64,000 nucleotides of DNA, taken from assembly GCA_049840395.1 (NCBI GenBank), contig JASGLD010000001.1, forward strand, positions 62,001 to 126,000, given 5' to 3'. The notes below the pieces were generated by a model. The model worked only from the letters and a program-made list of their open reading frames with translations. It did not search any database and was not told where the DNA came from. Origin of the DNA: CAILZL01 sp049840395 (lineage in GTDB: Bacteria; Pseudomonadota; Gammaproteobacteria; Steroidobacterales; Steroidobacteraceae). The translations under genes were made by a program, and so were the position numbers. The stretch's first letter is position 1, and every line of letters begins with the position of its first letter. Positions 32,961 to 43,600 of this stretch are shown piece by piece.

Positions 32961-35165
32961 TCACTTCTTATTGACGTTGAACAACGGCGCCAATGTAGCG
33001 GCTTGCTCCTCAAACACCTTGGGCAGGAAGTTGTCCCAATGGCGACCATCAGCTTCTCTGTTGCCGAACACCCAATCTTCCTGTCCATAGTCGACCACAT
33101 CGAATCCAGGAACAGGTTTCGATGACGTGGAATCTCTATAAGCAACCATCTTGGCCAGACTGACAGAGATGTGTTTGACATCGTCGGCCTTCACCCAGCT
33201 GCTGATGTCCTTACCGGTCGCTTTAGCATCGGTGCCATTCTTGGTCACCTTGGTTGCGGCTGCTTTGTTGATGGCTGTCTTTGCGCCGGCAACATGCTTG
33301 GCATACATCTGATCGACATACAGCGAGAAAGAATCACCCAGCACTTCGGAGGGCACGTGACCGCCATCCCACTGCCATTCGATCACTGCGTCGGTGCCGG
33401 CATTGAGCCAGGCAATTTGCATGTTGAGCGAATTGAACATGGACATATCGCCCTCGGCGCCGCCCATCATGATTTTTACCCAGGTTGGATTCTGGGTGTT
33501 TTTCTTGCCGATGTAGTTGAGCGGGTTGTACAGCGACACGATGTTCTTGCCGTACTTGTCGCCGGCGTAAACGCTGGCGATGTCTTTCTTGTATGCAGCG
33601 ACCATTTCTTGGTAGCTGGCATAGCTTGAAGAGTCGGCGCCATTAGCACCCATACCGCCACCGGGACCGCCAGGACCTCCGGGAGGTCCACCTGCTGCAC
33701 CGCCGGGAGGCCCACCGGCCCCACCATCAGGAGGTGCTCCGCCAGGACCACCTGCTGCACCATCCGGTCCGCCGGGAGCTGCACCGCCGGGACCACCGGG
33801 AGGCATGCCTCCGGGGCCACCCGGGCCACCTGTACGGGCGGCTTTGGCATAACTGCCTTTCAAGAAGGCTTTGGCTTTATCGGCAGAAGTCATCGCTGCC
33901 ACTTGTGCGTCAGTGAGCGCGTTGCCATTGGCATCGAACCAGGTCCAGCCCTGTGCGTAATCGAGGTTGTCCAGATACCACTGCAGATTCTGAGTGAACT
34001 CGGCCAGGTACAAATCGAGATAGGTGCCGTGATAGCCATTTGTTTCTGGGTATTTGGCCGGATCGTATTGGATGCTCAGCGCAATGGTGTCTTTCTGATC
34101 GCCATCTTTGTTCAAGTCAAAACCGACCGCAGCTTCTTTCACCGACAGTTTCTTGTCATTGATGTAGTCCATGTAGGTTTTGGACAGATACTTGGCCAGC
34201 TGCGCCTGCAGCGGCGTTTTGAACTTATAAGCGGTGTCCAGGTTGTATTCAAAAGCCTGTGCGATATCCGCTTCATACAAGGGTGTGATGGCGCTGTAGG
34301 CAATGGTGCCCCACACGCCATCGGAAATTTCGTAGTTCTTGCCCTTGATGGTCACGGTTGTGGAGTAGCTGCCATTAGCGGTCTTGTACACGCCTACCGC
34401 GCCGGCTTCGATTTCATAGTCATAGAAGTCCGGGTTGTTCGATGTGGCTGAGTACATGGACGCATGCGCCGCACCGCCCGAGCCTCCGGTGGTCACGAAA
34501 TGATTGATGCTGCCGGGCAGGTTGCCCAGCAGGATGTTGTACTTGACGAAGCGCACGGCATTCTTCTGATCGACCAGGCATGAGGGCGCATCGCCTGTGT
34601 AGTAGGTATTGCCATTGGCATCGGTGACCTTGTCTTGTTTGCCGCGGTTGCCCATGGCGACGCTGACGTAACCTTCTTTGGCGCGATTGGTCGATGCGGG
34701 TGAGTTCCTCTGCGAGCCATAACCGGCGGCGCCGGTCGTGACGATGACCGGTGCCGTCGCAGCGGTATACACCTGTCCATTGGAGCTGGTCACTCTGGCT
34801 TTCTGATCTATAACCAGCGAACCCTTGACTGCATCCTTGTAGTTCTTGGCGGTTACATCCGCCACGCCGTCGCCATTGGTATTGATGCCGGTGACATAGG
34901 CACCCGGCACGCTCACCGATACGCCTTGCTGATTGGGCAGCTCGGGATGGATGACCGCCGATACAACGGCGAGCACCCAGGCATCCGCACTGGCTGCATA
35001 GGTCCATTGCTGATCCTTGTTGTTGGCAAGGTTCAATGCGCTCTCGATGGTCTGCTTCTCGGAGACCACGGTGGTATTGGCTGCGCCTGGGCTGTTTGAG
35101 TAAGCGGTCAGCAGGGCTAGGCTGATTGAGCAAGCCAAAAGCATGGATGACTTGGTGTGATTCAT
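32961..35165 (-). CDS. Secreted tannase-like alpha/beta hydrolase with Gly/Pro-rich insert
   Basis: 734 residues. Signal peptide at the N-terminus. The fold follows bacterial subtype A tannases: GYVSVAMGNRG, then CLVDQKNAVRFVKYN and the nucleophile segment VTTGGSGGAAHAS (GxSxG-type, with the family's Gly-rich neighbours). A candidate Asp and His are in AGTDAVIEW and WDGGHVPSE. A Gly/Pro-rich stretch of about 65 residues (33645-33840) lies within the lid region and is not in classic tannases. Tannases split galloyl and other phenolic esters. AAGGGG lies 7 bases before the ATG. A TonB-dependent receptor lies about 1.2 kb upstream on the same strand. Confidence 0.7.
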   Translation of the reverse strand: MNHTKSSMLLACSISLALLTAYSNSPGAANTTVVSEKQTIESALNLANNKDQQWTYAASADAWVLAVVSAVIHPELPNQQGVSVSVPGAYVTGINTNGDGVADVTAKNYKDAVKGSLVIDQKARVTSSNGQVYTAATAPVIVTTGAAGYGSQRNSPASTNRAKEGYVSVAMGNRGKQDKVTDANGNTYYTGDAPSCLVDQKNAVRFVKYNILLGNLPGSINHFVTTGGSGGAAHASMYSATSNNPDFYDYEIEAGAVGVYKTANGSYSTTVTIKGKNYEISDGVWGTIAYSAITPLYEADIAQAFEYNLDTAYKFKTPLQAQLAKYLSKTYMDYINDKKLSVKEAAVGFDLNKDGDQKDTIALSIQYDPAKYPETNGYHGTYLDLYLAEFTQNLQWYLDNLDYAQGWTWFDANGNALTDAQVAAMTSADKAKAFLKGSYAKAARTGGPGGPGGMPPGGPGGAAPGGPDGAAGGPGGAPPDGGAGGPPGGAAGGPPGGPGGPGGGMGANGADSSSYASYQEMVAAYKKDIASVYAGDKYGKNIVSLYNPLNYIGKKNTQNPTWVKIMMGGAEGDMSMFNSLNMQIAWLNAGTDAVIEWQWDGGHVPSEVLGDSFSLYVDQMYAKHVAGAKTAINKAAATKVTKNGTDAKATGKDISSWVKADDVKHISVSLAKMVAYRDSTSSKPVPGFDVVDYGQEDWVFGNREADGRHWDNFLPKVFEEQAATLAPLFNVNKK
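33645..33840 (-). repeat. Gly/Pro-rich low-complexity coding repeat
   Basis: Imperfect tandem GGPGG / PPGG / GGAP units inside the tannase-like gene, coded by repeated CCxGGxGGx triplets. Likely a flexible linker. Confidence 0.8.
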
Positions 35166-35514
35166 TTCGATCCCCTTAACTTCATGTCGCCACCTGCGAC
35201 GATCACTTTCACTGGTTGATGCTTGTTGATTTTATGGAGGCGTCTTGGTCGACAACTTCTAAAAATCACTGTTTTAAAAAATCAACGGCATTGTAGGGAT
35301 GGTAAGGCTGCGAAGATGAACCCGGTGTCAGGCTTTGTTGAGGGTGCAATGACTTTTTAATCGCTGCAATAAGTGATTTGGTAATAGCTCCTGCTTTAAC
35401 GATCAGTCGTGTTGGTTATTCTCGCGACACAAAAAAGTGCCGTCATGACTCCGACGGTTTTGAGTGGCACGGGTGAAGATGCGGTTGCCTGCTCAAACAA
35501 TTAGTAAGCGATCT
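35166..35514. other. Intergenic region with minus-strand terminator
   Basis: 349 bases. On the minus strand, CCGTC (complement 35453-35457) pairs with GACGG (35440-35444), and an outer GTGCC/GGCAC pairing is also possible. TTTTTT follows at 35431-35436, about 60-80 bases after the small gene at 35515. The remainder should contain the tannase promoter; no clear boxes seen. Confidence 0.5.
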
Positions 35515-35730
35515 TCACGTCATCGGCTTGCGAGCGCCTAATCTGGCCAGCATCTCGGACAGTTCTTCGGGCGTGATATCGATGTGTTCGCATACGCGGC
35601 CCCAGAGCATGACGGTGGGCACGTTACGCCCGCCGCGCTCTTTCTGCGTTTCATGTAACACCCATAGCACTACGCGTTCGCGTCGGGTCAGGCCGTCGCG
35701 AACATCCGGCAGGTAGTCGAAGTGATTCAT
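35515..35730 (-). CDS. Small conserved-looking cytoplasmic protein
   Basis: 71 residues starting MNHFDYLPDVRDGL. It has RRERVVLWVLHETQ and an acidic helix DITPEELSEMLARLG, suggesting a small helical, perhaps winged-helix-like, fold. No catalytic motif and no family name that I can give. Start at 35730 chosen because the protein-like sequence begins there; the upstream 28 codons of open frame are proline- and arginine-rich noise. It is followed by a minus-strand terminator and is probably a single-gene unit. Confidence 0.55.
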   Translation of the reverse strand: MNHFDYLPDVRDGLTRRERVVLWVLHETQKERGGRNVPTVMLWGRVCEHIDITPEELSEMLARLGARKPMT

Positions 35731-35878
35731 TGCACGATTGTAGCGGCTGTGCGTCAACTGTGATGTCCGTCTCACTGGTGGAATGGGTGGCTGGCATGAA
35801 GAGTGCAATTCCACTCATACAGGCCTGTCAGGCGTCAAAAACCGGACGGCCATCAACAATGAGTTTGAGTAGAACAAG

Positions 35879-36220
35879 ATGAGCAATTACGCAGCCGATT
35901 TGATTGATGCACCGGTTATCGCACGCGACGATAGCTCCGGACGCGCCGCCTGGGATGAGCGCGGCAACAGTGTTTGGGAATGGCAAACCGAGCCCGGCGT
36001 GTATTCACGCAATGCGGATACTCAGCGCGTCCGGGCGCTGCAACTTGCCGACCTGGAGTTGCTGGATGCGGCCGTGCCGGGCAACGAGCGTGTGTTTGCG
36101 GCTACGCAGGAAAGGAGTCATTCGTTGCGTGCTGGTGTGAATGTGCAGGCGCGCGGTAATTCACAGTCGAACCAGAAGTTGCAGCAAACTGGATTACTCG
36201 GTCGTTTGATGGGACGCTGA
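35879..36220 (+). CDS. Hypothetical small protein
   Basis: 113 residues, no signal peptide or membrane segment. AWDERGNSVWEWQTEPGVYSR near the N-terminus is the most distinctive block; the C-terminus is Gln/Asn-rich and ends LLGRLMGR. I do not recognise a fold or function. The ribosome site is weak. Divergent from the 35515 gene and convergent with the TonB-dependent receptor, with a perfect hairpin after it. Confidence 0.55.
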   Translation: MSNYAADLIDAPVIARDDSSGRAAWDERGNSVWEWQTEPGVYSRNADTQRVRALQLADLELLDAAVPGNERVFAATQERSHSLRAGVNVQARGNSQSNQKLQQTGLLGRLMGR

Positions 36221-36303
36221 GTCTCCTAACAAGACGGGCCGTTAATTGCTGCAGTGATTGCGTGGTGTACGTGTCACGCACGCATGGCTATCTATCGAAG
36301 CTG

Positions 36304-36331
36304 GCGCCTGCATCCAGGTGGATGCAGGCGC
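36304..36331. terminator. Perfect 12-bp hairpin between convergent genes
   Basis: GCGCCTGCATCC at 36304-36315 pairs exactly with 36320-36331 around a 4-base loop. It lies 16 bases from the receptor stop and 84 bases from the small-gene stop. A weak T-rich tail (TATTTC) is on the plus side. Confidence 0.65.
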
Positions 36332-36346
36332 TATTTCGTTGCTGCT

Positions 36347-39187
36347 TTACAGCTGTGCGCGAATCCCCGCGCGGTAGCGGCGGCCGATCAGGTCATAAGC
36401 CGTGCTGACAGTCAGGGGAGGCGGCGCGGTGTTGAAGGCATTGTCGACGTTGCCATACAGCGTGATCTTGTCGGTCAGCTTGTACTGAACGGATGGGTTG
36501 ACATAGATCCTGCCACCGTACTCGTTCTTGCTGATGCTGGTGCTGCTGGCTACGTTGTACGCGTCATCTTCTGGACCAAGCATAGTTTGTGCGTTGATGC
36601 TGCCATCTGGGCTGTACAAGACGTTGTTGCCGCGCAGTTTGCCGAAGGCGCGTAATTGCACTTGAGCCGACAATTGATCAAGCGTGTAGCCGATGCTGAG
36701 GTTGCCACTTACCTTGGCCTGAGCGGCCAGTGTGCCCGCTTGTTCCGTAGTGATTCCATTTATCGGATTGTAGCTCTTGTTGTGGGGCGCATAGTTGATC
36801 AGACCGCGCAGGTTCAGCGATCCGGGCCCGCCGAATGCGTTAGCCCACTTGTATGCTGCTTCAAGATCCCAACCGTTGATCTTGAGTGTCTGACTATTGG
36901 TGGACTGATTCTTGACGAAGGCAATACCTGTCGGGGCGAGGCTGTCAAAGGTGATGCCCGAGCAAGCCAAAGCTGAACCCAGTTGACACTGCTGTATTGT
37001 ATCGGTTGTGGCCAGGCGGACGATGGCATCGGCAACTTTGATGTCGTAGTGATCGAGCGCTACAGACAGGTTGCCGAACGTCATCGAGACGCCAAATACC
37101 GAGGTGTCGGCCTTCTCCGGCGTCAGATTTGCGTTGCCATAACCTGCGACAAGTCCGCCGCTGCCCGAGGTGCCGTTCTTGGTGTTAACCGTTCCGTTGG
37201 CGCCTACTGTTCCATTTGGAATGCTGTTGGTAGTGTTTAAGGTGAGGGAGCCGCCGACGAAGGTCAGTTCTTGCAGGCTGGGTGCACGAATGTCGCGTGA
37301 GCGCGTGGCGCGGAACATCACTGCATCGATGGGGTTGTACGTTAAGCCCGCCTTCCAGGTGGTCACTGAGCCGGAGGTTGAGTAGTCGGTTTCGCGTATC
37401 GCGGAATTCAATCCCAGCGACTTGACGGCGGTGACATCCTTGAGCAGCGGCAGTCCGGCTTCGACAAAGGCTTCCTTGACGTTGCGCTTGCCGGCAAACG
37501 AAGTGAAGTTGCCTTGCGAGTACAGCGTGCCGTTGGCAGTGACGGGATCGCCGAGGGCTTCCAGACTTTCAAAGCGGTATTCCGCGCCAGTGGCGACTGC
37601 CAGATCGCCAGCCCACAGTGTGACGGGAGAACCGCTGATCGAGGCCGAGATCACCTTCTGTCGCAGGTGAGTCACCATCGTCTGTTCATTCAGCACATAG
37701 TTACGCACTGCATCTGAAGCACGATCGCTCCCGAACGGATTGAATGGGGCGCAGGTTTTTCCCGTTAGATTTTCCCATATGGTGGTCGTCCCGGTGGCTG
37801 CGCAATTGTTGACAGCCTTCTGCAAGGCCGCAGTACTCAGGCCGCTGGTCTCGAAGAACTGACGTGACTGGCCGTCCTGGTAATAGGCATCCCAGGTCCA
37901 GCTCTCGCCAAACTTACCATTCAGTCCGGCGACGCCGCGCCAGAGCGTGTTGGTTTGATCCGAGGTGTTGCCGCCGAGATCGGTATTGATGCGGCCCAGC
38001 GATACGGAAGCCGTGCCGGCGGGCAGGCCGAGGGCGTACATCTGAGCAAATTGGGTGGGATAGTTGGCTGCGGTGACTGTGAGCGCAGTCGTACCGGCGC
38101 TGATGTAGTTGCCAGTCTTGAAAGGCAGTGCGGCGCTACGGCCGTAACTGAGTTCAAGATACGGGGTGATAGTGTCGGTCAGATCGAATTCGACACGACC
38201 GTAGAACACTGAGCGTTCGGTGGGGGTTTGAATGGGGGTCAGATTAAACAGGCCATAGTTTGCAGAGTTGCCAACCATGTTGGTGCCATAGACTGGGCCT
38301 CTGTTGAAGAGCCCGGCGTTGCCATTGGCATCGAATCGGATAGCATTGACAACATTGCCGTTAGTAAAGACTACCAAGCCGCCAGCCGTAGCATTCGCCT
38401 GTTCAACATTATTGGAAATGACATTGGCTGGCAGATTGTCCGCAGTTCGCTGTCCTGCTGGGAACGACGAAAGAGTGCCCACTTCCTTGCGACCCCAGGG
38501 ACGCTCGTAAAGGCTCTCGATACCTTTTGAGTGATTGTAGTCGGCGCCGAAGATGACATGTCCGCGATCGCCGGCAAAGCCGGTGCCTGCAGCGAATGTG
38601 GCATTGATGTCCTGGCCATCATTGTGATCGGTTTGTCCGCCTTGAATGCTGCCGCTGACACCCTGCATTTTGTTTTTCAGGATGATGTTGGCTACGCCGG
38701 CGACTGCATCCGAACCATAGGCCGCGGAAGCGCCGCCCGTTACCACTTCAACGCGATCGACCAGGCCGACTGGAATCATGTTGGTGTCGAAGGTGCCGCG
38801 GAAGTTGGTGCCCACGGTGCGATGACCGTTGATGAGCGAGAGGGTGCGGAAATCACCCAGCGCGCGCAGATCCAGAACGTTCTGTACGCCGGGCGAAGAA
38901 TCGTTGGCGCCACGCGCCGTATCGCTGCGGCTTACTTTGAAAGAGGGCACTTCGTTGATGATATCGGCGATGTTGGCCGGTGCACGTTCCTGGATGGCTT
39001 CCTCACCGATCACCGTAACCGGGGTTGGCGTGGTAAAGCCGGTATTGGTCAGTCGCGTACCGGTGACGACCACTTCTTCTAGCACCGCATCATCCGATGC
39101 ATTTGCATTCGCTGTTTGAGCGAACGTGGCCGCACAAGGCATCACCATGAGGCCACTGGCTACCGACAGCAGTATCTTCGTATTCAT
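36347..39187 (-). CDS. TonB-dependent outer-membrane receptor
   Basis: 946 residues. Signal peptide ends FAQ (about 24). A TonB-box-like LEEVVVTGTRL is followed by a plug domain (about 40-165: PVTVIGEEAI, DLRALGDFRTLSLINGHR, VDRVEVVTGGASAAYGSDAVAGVANIILK). The remaining ~780 residues form the 22-strand barrel, ending in a GRRYRAGIRAQL strand. There is no N-terminal STN extension, so it is a plain transducer-independent receptor. The subclass resembles large receptors of carbohydrate- or aromatic-ester-degrading bacteria. Placement near the tannase-like gene suggests a shared phenolic substrate, but this is inference. Confidence 0.92.
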   Translation of the reverse strand: MNTKILLSVASGLMVMPCAATFAQTANANASDDAVLEEVVVTGTRLTNTGFTTPTPVTVIGEEAIQERAPANIADIINEVPSFKVSRSDTARGANDSSPGVQNVLDLRALGDFRTLSLINGHRTVGTNFRGTFDTNMIPVGLVDRVEVVTGGASAAYGSDAVAGVANIILKNKMQGVSGSIQGGQTDHNDGQDINATFAAGTGFAGDRGHVIFGADYNHSKGIESLYERPWGRKEVGTLSSFPAGQRTADNLPANVISNNVEQANATAGGLVVFTNGNVVNAIRFDANGNAGLFNRGPVYGTNMVGNSANYGLFNLTPIQTPTERSVFYGRVEFDLTDTITPYLELSYGRSAALPFKTGNYISAGTTALTVTAANYPTQFAQMYALGLPAGTASVSLGRINTDLGGNTSDQTNTLWRGVAGLNGKFGESWTWDAYYQDGQSRQFFETSGLSTAALQKAVNNCAATGTTTIWENLTGKTCAPFNPFGSDRASDAVRNYVLNEQTMVTHLRQKVISASISGSPVTLWAGDLAVATGAEYRFESLEALGDPVTANGTLYSQGNFTSFAGKRNVKEAFVEAGLPLLKDVTAVKSLGLNSAIRETDYSTSGSVTTWKAGLTYNPIDAVMFRATRSRDIRAPSLQELTFVGGSLTLNTTNSIPNGTVGANGTVNTKNGTSGSGGLVAGYGNANLTPEKADTSVFGVSMTFGNLSVALDHYDIKVADAIVRLATTDTIQQCQLGSALACSGITFDSLAPTGIAFVKNQSTNSQTLKINGWDLEAAYKWANAFGGPGSLNLRGLINYAPHNKSYNPINGITTEQAGTLAAQAKVSGNLSIGYTLDQLSAQVQLRAFGKLRGNNVLYSPDGSINAQTMLGPEDDAYNVASSTSISKNEYGGRIYVNPSVQYKLTDKITLYGNVDNAFNTAPPPLTVSTAYDLIGRRYRAGIRAQL

Positions 39188-39561
39188 ATAAACCTGCTTG
39201 AGTCTGAATTTTTGTGAAAGACATTGGCTGGTCTAAAAAAGACCAGTTGCAAGGTTCCGGGCAACGTTTCAAGGAACTTTCATTGAACGGAATTGATTCC
39301 GCTTCGGGTGCATATCCCCCTCCCCATAATTGAAATGATCAAGAGTTAAATAAAATTTATAATTACTCTTAGAGGGAATATATCACATCGTGAGTTCTGT
39401 TCAATCTCCTAAAGGATGTGAGTGTTTTCTTACAAGGGCGCGACTTAGAACTTTCTTGGCAACCCTGTCATCATCATTTGGTGATGAGTGTTTTTTTAAG
39501 AAACGTCTTGGGCTTGCTCGGCTAGCATGGTTCATCAACTGGCTTAACGCGAGCAATCATC
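39188..39561. other. AT-rich divergent intergenic region
   Basis: 374 bases, distinctly AT-rich around 39330-39390, between the TonB-dependent receptor and a secreted-protein gene. It should hold both promoters; no specific operator was identified. Confidence 0.45.
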
Positions 39562-40581
39562 ATGATGAGCAAGCTTGGAATGGCGAGACCCGCTGTGGTC
39601 TTGTTCTTATTCGGCGCATGCAGCGCTTTCGGAGCAGAGCAGCTCGGTCGCATGACGGTGGAAGTTAAAGTGGAGGGCGCGCAGAGCTGGAAAGATGTGC
39701 GCGACTACGGCACTGCGAAAGTCTCCGAATCCTATCGCATCGTCACGCATGTGAAATCGGATGGCGAGATGGACAGCGTCAATACCAAGGCGCCGGACTA
39801 TGCCGATAAAATGATGGCCAAGAACAACGCCGTGCAGCGACGCGTGCAACAGGCGCAAGGCCGACCGGCAGTGCCGGCTGCGAAAACGCAGCAGGAATAC
39901 CTCGCGCGCCAGCAGGCGCTGGGTGAGCAAGTGCAAAAAGACCAGGCTGCCTGCAAGGGAGACGTGAATTGTCTGATGCAACTGGCGCAACGCTACGCAC
40001 AGCAATCGGCGGCCATTGCTTACCCGGTGCCTGCGCAGGCGGGTGTAAGTGATGAGTCTCTGCTTAGCGACCCCGCTCCTGAGGACTACCGTTATCTAAA
40101 TTACTTCGGTTACGAAGGCTGTCCTGCGGAGATCCAGATAAAAATAGATAACAGCGCCAGCGGCGCCACGGCGGATGTGCAAGGCATGGTGCCCTTTACT
40201 CACAAGATGCAGGCAGATACACGCGGCACCGATCTGGATCGCAAGATGATGTGCCTGCGTCAGAATACGGTGTACGACACGCGTGAACGCAAGATCTACA
40301 CCGATGGCTTGGGCGTGCCGGCGATACATGGTTTATATCTGCATGCCGAGGCGGGGCGTAGAGAAGTGCGTGAACCCAATGAAGAGTTTTCAGGTAATGC
40401 CGAAGCGCTTGAGTGGGTATCCAAGCAGTTGCGGATGACAGCCGCGAGCGGGACGCTGACAACTCGCTTGCCTGCGCCGCAACGTGCGCTGGTTGGGCCG
40501 GCCACTGCAGGCGCCAAGTTCAGTGGCGAGTTACAGGTGACATTGACCTGGAAGTTCGAGCCGATGGTGAAGGCACAGTAG
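39562..40581 (+). CDS. Secreted protein of unknown function
   Basis: 339 residues with a signal peptide ending near FGA (about 24). The sequence starts with RMTVEVKVEGAQSW strands, then an Ala/Gln/Lys-rich helical stretch (about 85-150) with a CKGDVNC pair, then strands ending with a TLTWKFEP strand. It looks like a beta-rich periplasmic protein interrupted by a coiled helical hairpin. No family recognised. ATGs at 39562 and 39565 are equally possible starts. Single gene, convergent with the NHL protein. Confidence 0.6.
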   Translation: MMSKLGMARPAVVLFLFGACSAFGAEQLGRMTVEVKVEGAQSWKDVRDYGTAKVSESYRIVTHVKSDGEMDSVNTKAPDYADKMMAKNNAVQRRVQQAQGRPAVPAAKTQQEYLARQQALGEQVQKDQAACKGDVNCLMQLAQRYAQQSAAIAYPVPAQAGVSDESLLSDPAPEDYRYLNYFGYEGCPAEIQIKIDNSASGATADVQGMVPFTHKMQADTRGTDLDRKMMCLRQNTVYDTRERKIYTDGLGVPAIHGLYLHAEAGRREVREPNEEFSGNAEALEWVSKQLRMTAASGTLTTRLPAPQRALVGPATAGAKFSGELQVTLTWKFEPMVKAQ

Positions 40582-40661
40582 CGGCGAACCATGCCTTCAT
40601 AGCGGCGACACGAACATCGAAGCTGGAAGTTGTCGCCAATGCTTACGATGACCTTTGTGAT

Positions 40662-43600
40662 CTAGGGAATCGTGACTCGATAGTCCTCGACTTCGCCGTA
40701 AGAAAACACTTCGCAAGACGATGCGGCTGCTCCGTACTTCATGGATACGCGCATCCGCGTTGTGCCGGATAAGGCGCTGGCTGGAATTTTGAAGCTGCCG
40801 CTGAGCGCACTGGAATCTGAAGCGGAGTACAGGAGTTCATTGGTCGCAAAGGTGCCGTCGCGATTCAGGTCGGTCCATATACGCCAGAATACGACATGGT
40901 TGTCGTCTTTGAGTCCTGGTTTCACTACGACGGCATTGTTGCCGCGGGATACCGCGATCGGATTCAGCGTCATGTCGGCGTAGCCGCCATTGTTATTGGT
41001 GGTGAATAGCGTGCCGGCCACTTTGATCGACTTAATCCATTCGTTGCTGGAGGTGGTGCCGCGTGAACTGCAGTACGCAGGGGTTCCGGTAACCGTGTAG
41101 GTATAGGCAGTCGTCGTTATATTGCCGGCTCGATCGGTGGTCGTAATCGAGAAGGTCTTGGTGCCTGCCGATGAGGTATCGATCGCTGCTCCATTGGCAG
41201 CCGTTCCAGAGCAACTGCCGATGCCGCTCAAGGTATCGTTGCACGAATAAGAAGCGATGACTGTCGATCCGAGGGAATACGTCGCACCGTTTGCCGGAAC
41301 GGATATGGACGCTGTCGGGGCGGTCTTGTCGATATTCACCGCAGGTGTCAGGTCACCGCTCCAGTTTCCCGCGTTGTCCGTGACGCTGACGCTCCAGCGC
41401 AAGCTGCTGCCCTGCGAATTGGCCAGCACGCTGCGTTGCGCATTACCGGGTACGCCGGAGAGCGCATCGGTCACCGTGTAGGGAATCGTCACGTCGGAGT
41501 TGTTCCATCCGGCGGCATTCGCTGCCGGCGTTGGATTGCCGAAGGCAATCAGTGCGCCGGTGGTGTCGCGCTTGATCGTGACGGCCTTCGATGCGGTTCC
41601 ACCTGCGGACGTTGCCGTGCAAGTCAACGTTGTGCCGGCCGTATCGCTGCTGATCGTTGTGGCAGCACAGCCCGAACTGGAGGTCACATTGGATTCTGCA
41701 TCCGTCACCGACCAGGCGACCGTTGCATCGGTGATGTACCAACCCTGCGCGTTGCCCTGTGTGCCGGCAACGCTGTAGGTAATGACGGGCGCAGTGGTAT
41801 CTGCAATGACTTGCGCGCCGATGCCTGCCACTTTGCGAATGTGGTATTGCTCGGCGATGTAGAGATTGCCGCTCGAATCGAATGCCAGATCGCGTGGCGT
41901 GTAGAGCTGGGCCTGCGTGGCGTTGCCACCGTCACCGCTGAATCCGGCCACGCCGGTTCCCGCAATCGTGGTGATGATTCCCGTGTTCGCGTCAATGCGA
42001 CGTACTCGATGCGTGAACAGCGAGGTGATAAAGAGATTGCCCGCAGCGTCTACTTTCAGGTCATTGGCGATAAGGTTGGCCGAAAGTGCTGAGCCGCCAT
42101 CGCCGCTCTCGCCATACACACCCGTACCGGCGACTGTGGTGATGATGCCACTGGCCGCATTGATACGACGAATCCGTCCTTGTTGAACAATGAATACATT
42201 GGACTGTGTGTCGACGGTAATGGCATCCAATGGATACAGCGCGACATTGGTGGCCAACAGGCCATCACCCCACGGGCCGGAGGTATTGCCGTTACCTGCA
42301 ATCGTGGTGATGATGCCGCTGGTCGCGGAAATTTTACGAATGCGTGCGCTGCCTTCCTCGACGATGTAGAGGTTGCCGCCTGCGTCGGTGGCCAGATCGC
42401 GGATCTGTCGCATCTGTGCATTGACCGCCAGGCCACCGTCGCCGCTGTAGCCATACCCCGTGCCGCCGTAGTGCGTGATGATGCCTGTAGTGGCGTTGAT
42501 CTTGCGAATGCGGTGGTTGCCCTGATCGCTCAGGAACAGATTGCCGGTGCTGTCGATGGCGAGCGCCGTGGGGTACGAAAGGAAGGCATTGATTGCCGGG
42601 CCGCCGTCACCGACCACGCCCCACTCACCATTGCCTGCGATGGTGGAAATCGTTCCATTGCTTGCATTGACTTTGCGGATGCGCGAATTGTCGATCATGA
42701 ACTGATCGCCATTGGCATTGGCTACATTCATCAATGGCCACATCTGCGCTGCCAACGCCAGGCCACCATCGCCGCTGAAGTGCGGCCAGGAGTTGCCGGC
42801 CAGTGCTTCGAGCATGCCTGTTGCTGCGACGATTCGTTGCAGCAGGAATGTATTCTCGCCCGTGACGTACAAGTCGCCGTTGGTTGCGAGCGCAATAGCC
42901 TGCGGGTAGCCGATATTGCCGTTCAACGCCGCTACCCCTTCGGTCTGCGTGCCCCCGCCTGCGATGGTGCTCACCAAGGTTGTGCCCGCTTCGATCCTGC
43001 GTACACGGCCGGTGTCATGTTCGGTCACCAGCAAGTTGCCGAGCGAATCGAACAGCAGGGTCGAAGGCGATGACAGCGGCGTTTGGCTGGCAGGCATACC
43101 GTCGGTAACGTTCCAGGTTTGTTCTCCCGTGCCCGCAAAGGTTCGAATGATGCCGGTGGTTGCTTCGATCATGCGCACGCGATGATTGAATTGATCGGCA
43201 ATGTAGAGGTTGCCCAGCGCATCGAAGGCAACGCCGCTGGGACGGGCCAGTTGTGCGTTGACAGCGGGGCCATCGTCACCGCTGTAGCCCATCGTGCCGG
43301 TACCGGCAATCGTATAAATGAGTCCAGTTTCAGGCGCTATGCGTCGAATCCGATTGCCATCCTGTTCAATGATGTAGATGGAGCCATCGTTGCCGCTGGC
43401 GACCGACCAGGGGCCTTCCAGTCGTGCGCTGGTCGCCGGAATTCCATCTTGCGTGCTATAGCCACCGCCCGCGACGGTGGAGATTGTTCCGGTTGCAGCC
43501 GACACTTTGCGGATGACGCCCTGTCCTGCGTCGGCTATCAAGAGATTGCCGGTCGCATCGAAGGCGACCGAAGTTGGGAAAGACAGTTCAGCGCTCAGCG

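Noticed and set aside
33645..33840. Tandem GGxCCx repeat as a regulatory satellite
   Set aside because: In frame inside the tannase-like gene; encodes a Gly/Pro-rich linker.
41436..43073. Long plus-strand frames opposite the NHL protein (218 and 297 codons)
   Set aside because: Repeats mirror the NHL units on the other strand; Cys/Arg/Gly-rich, no start signal. Antisense shadows.
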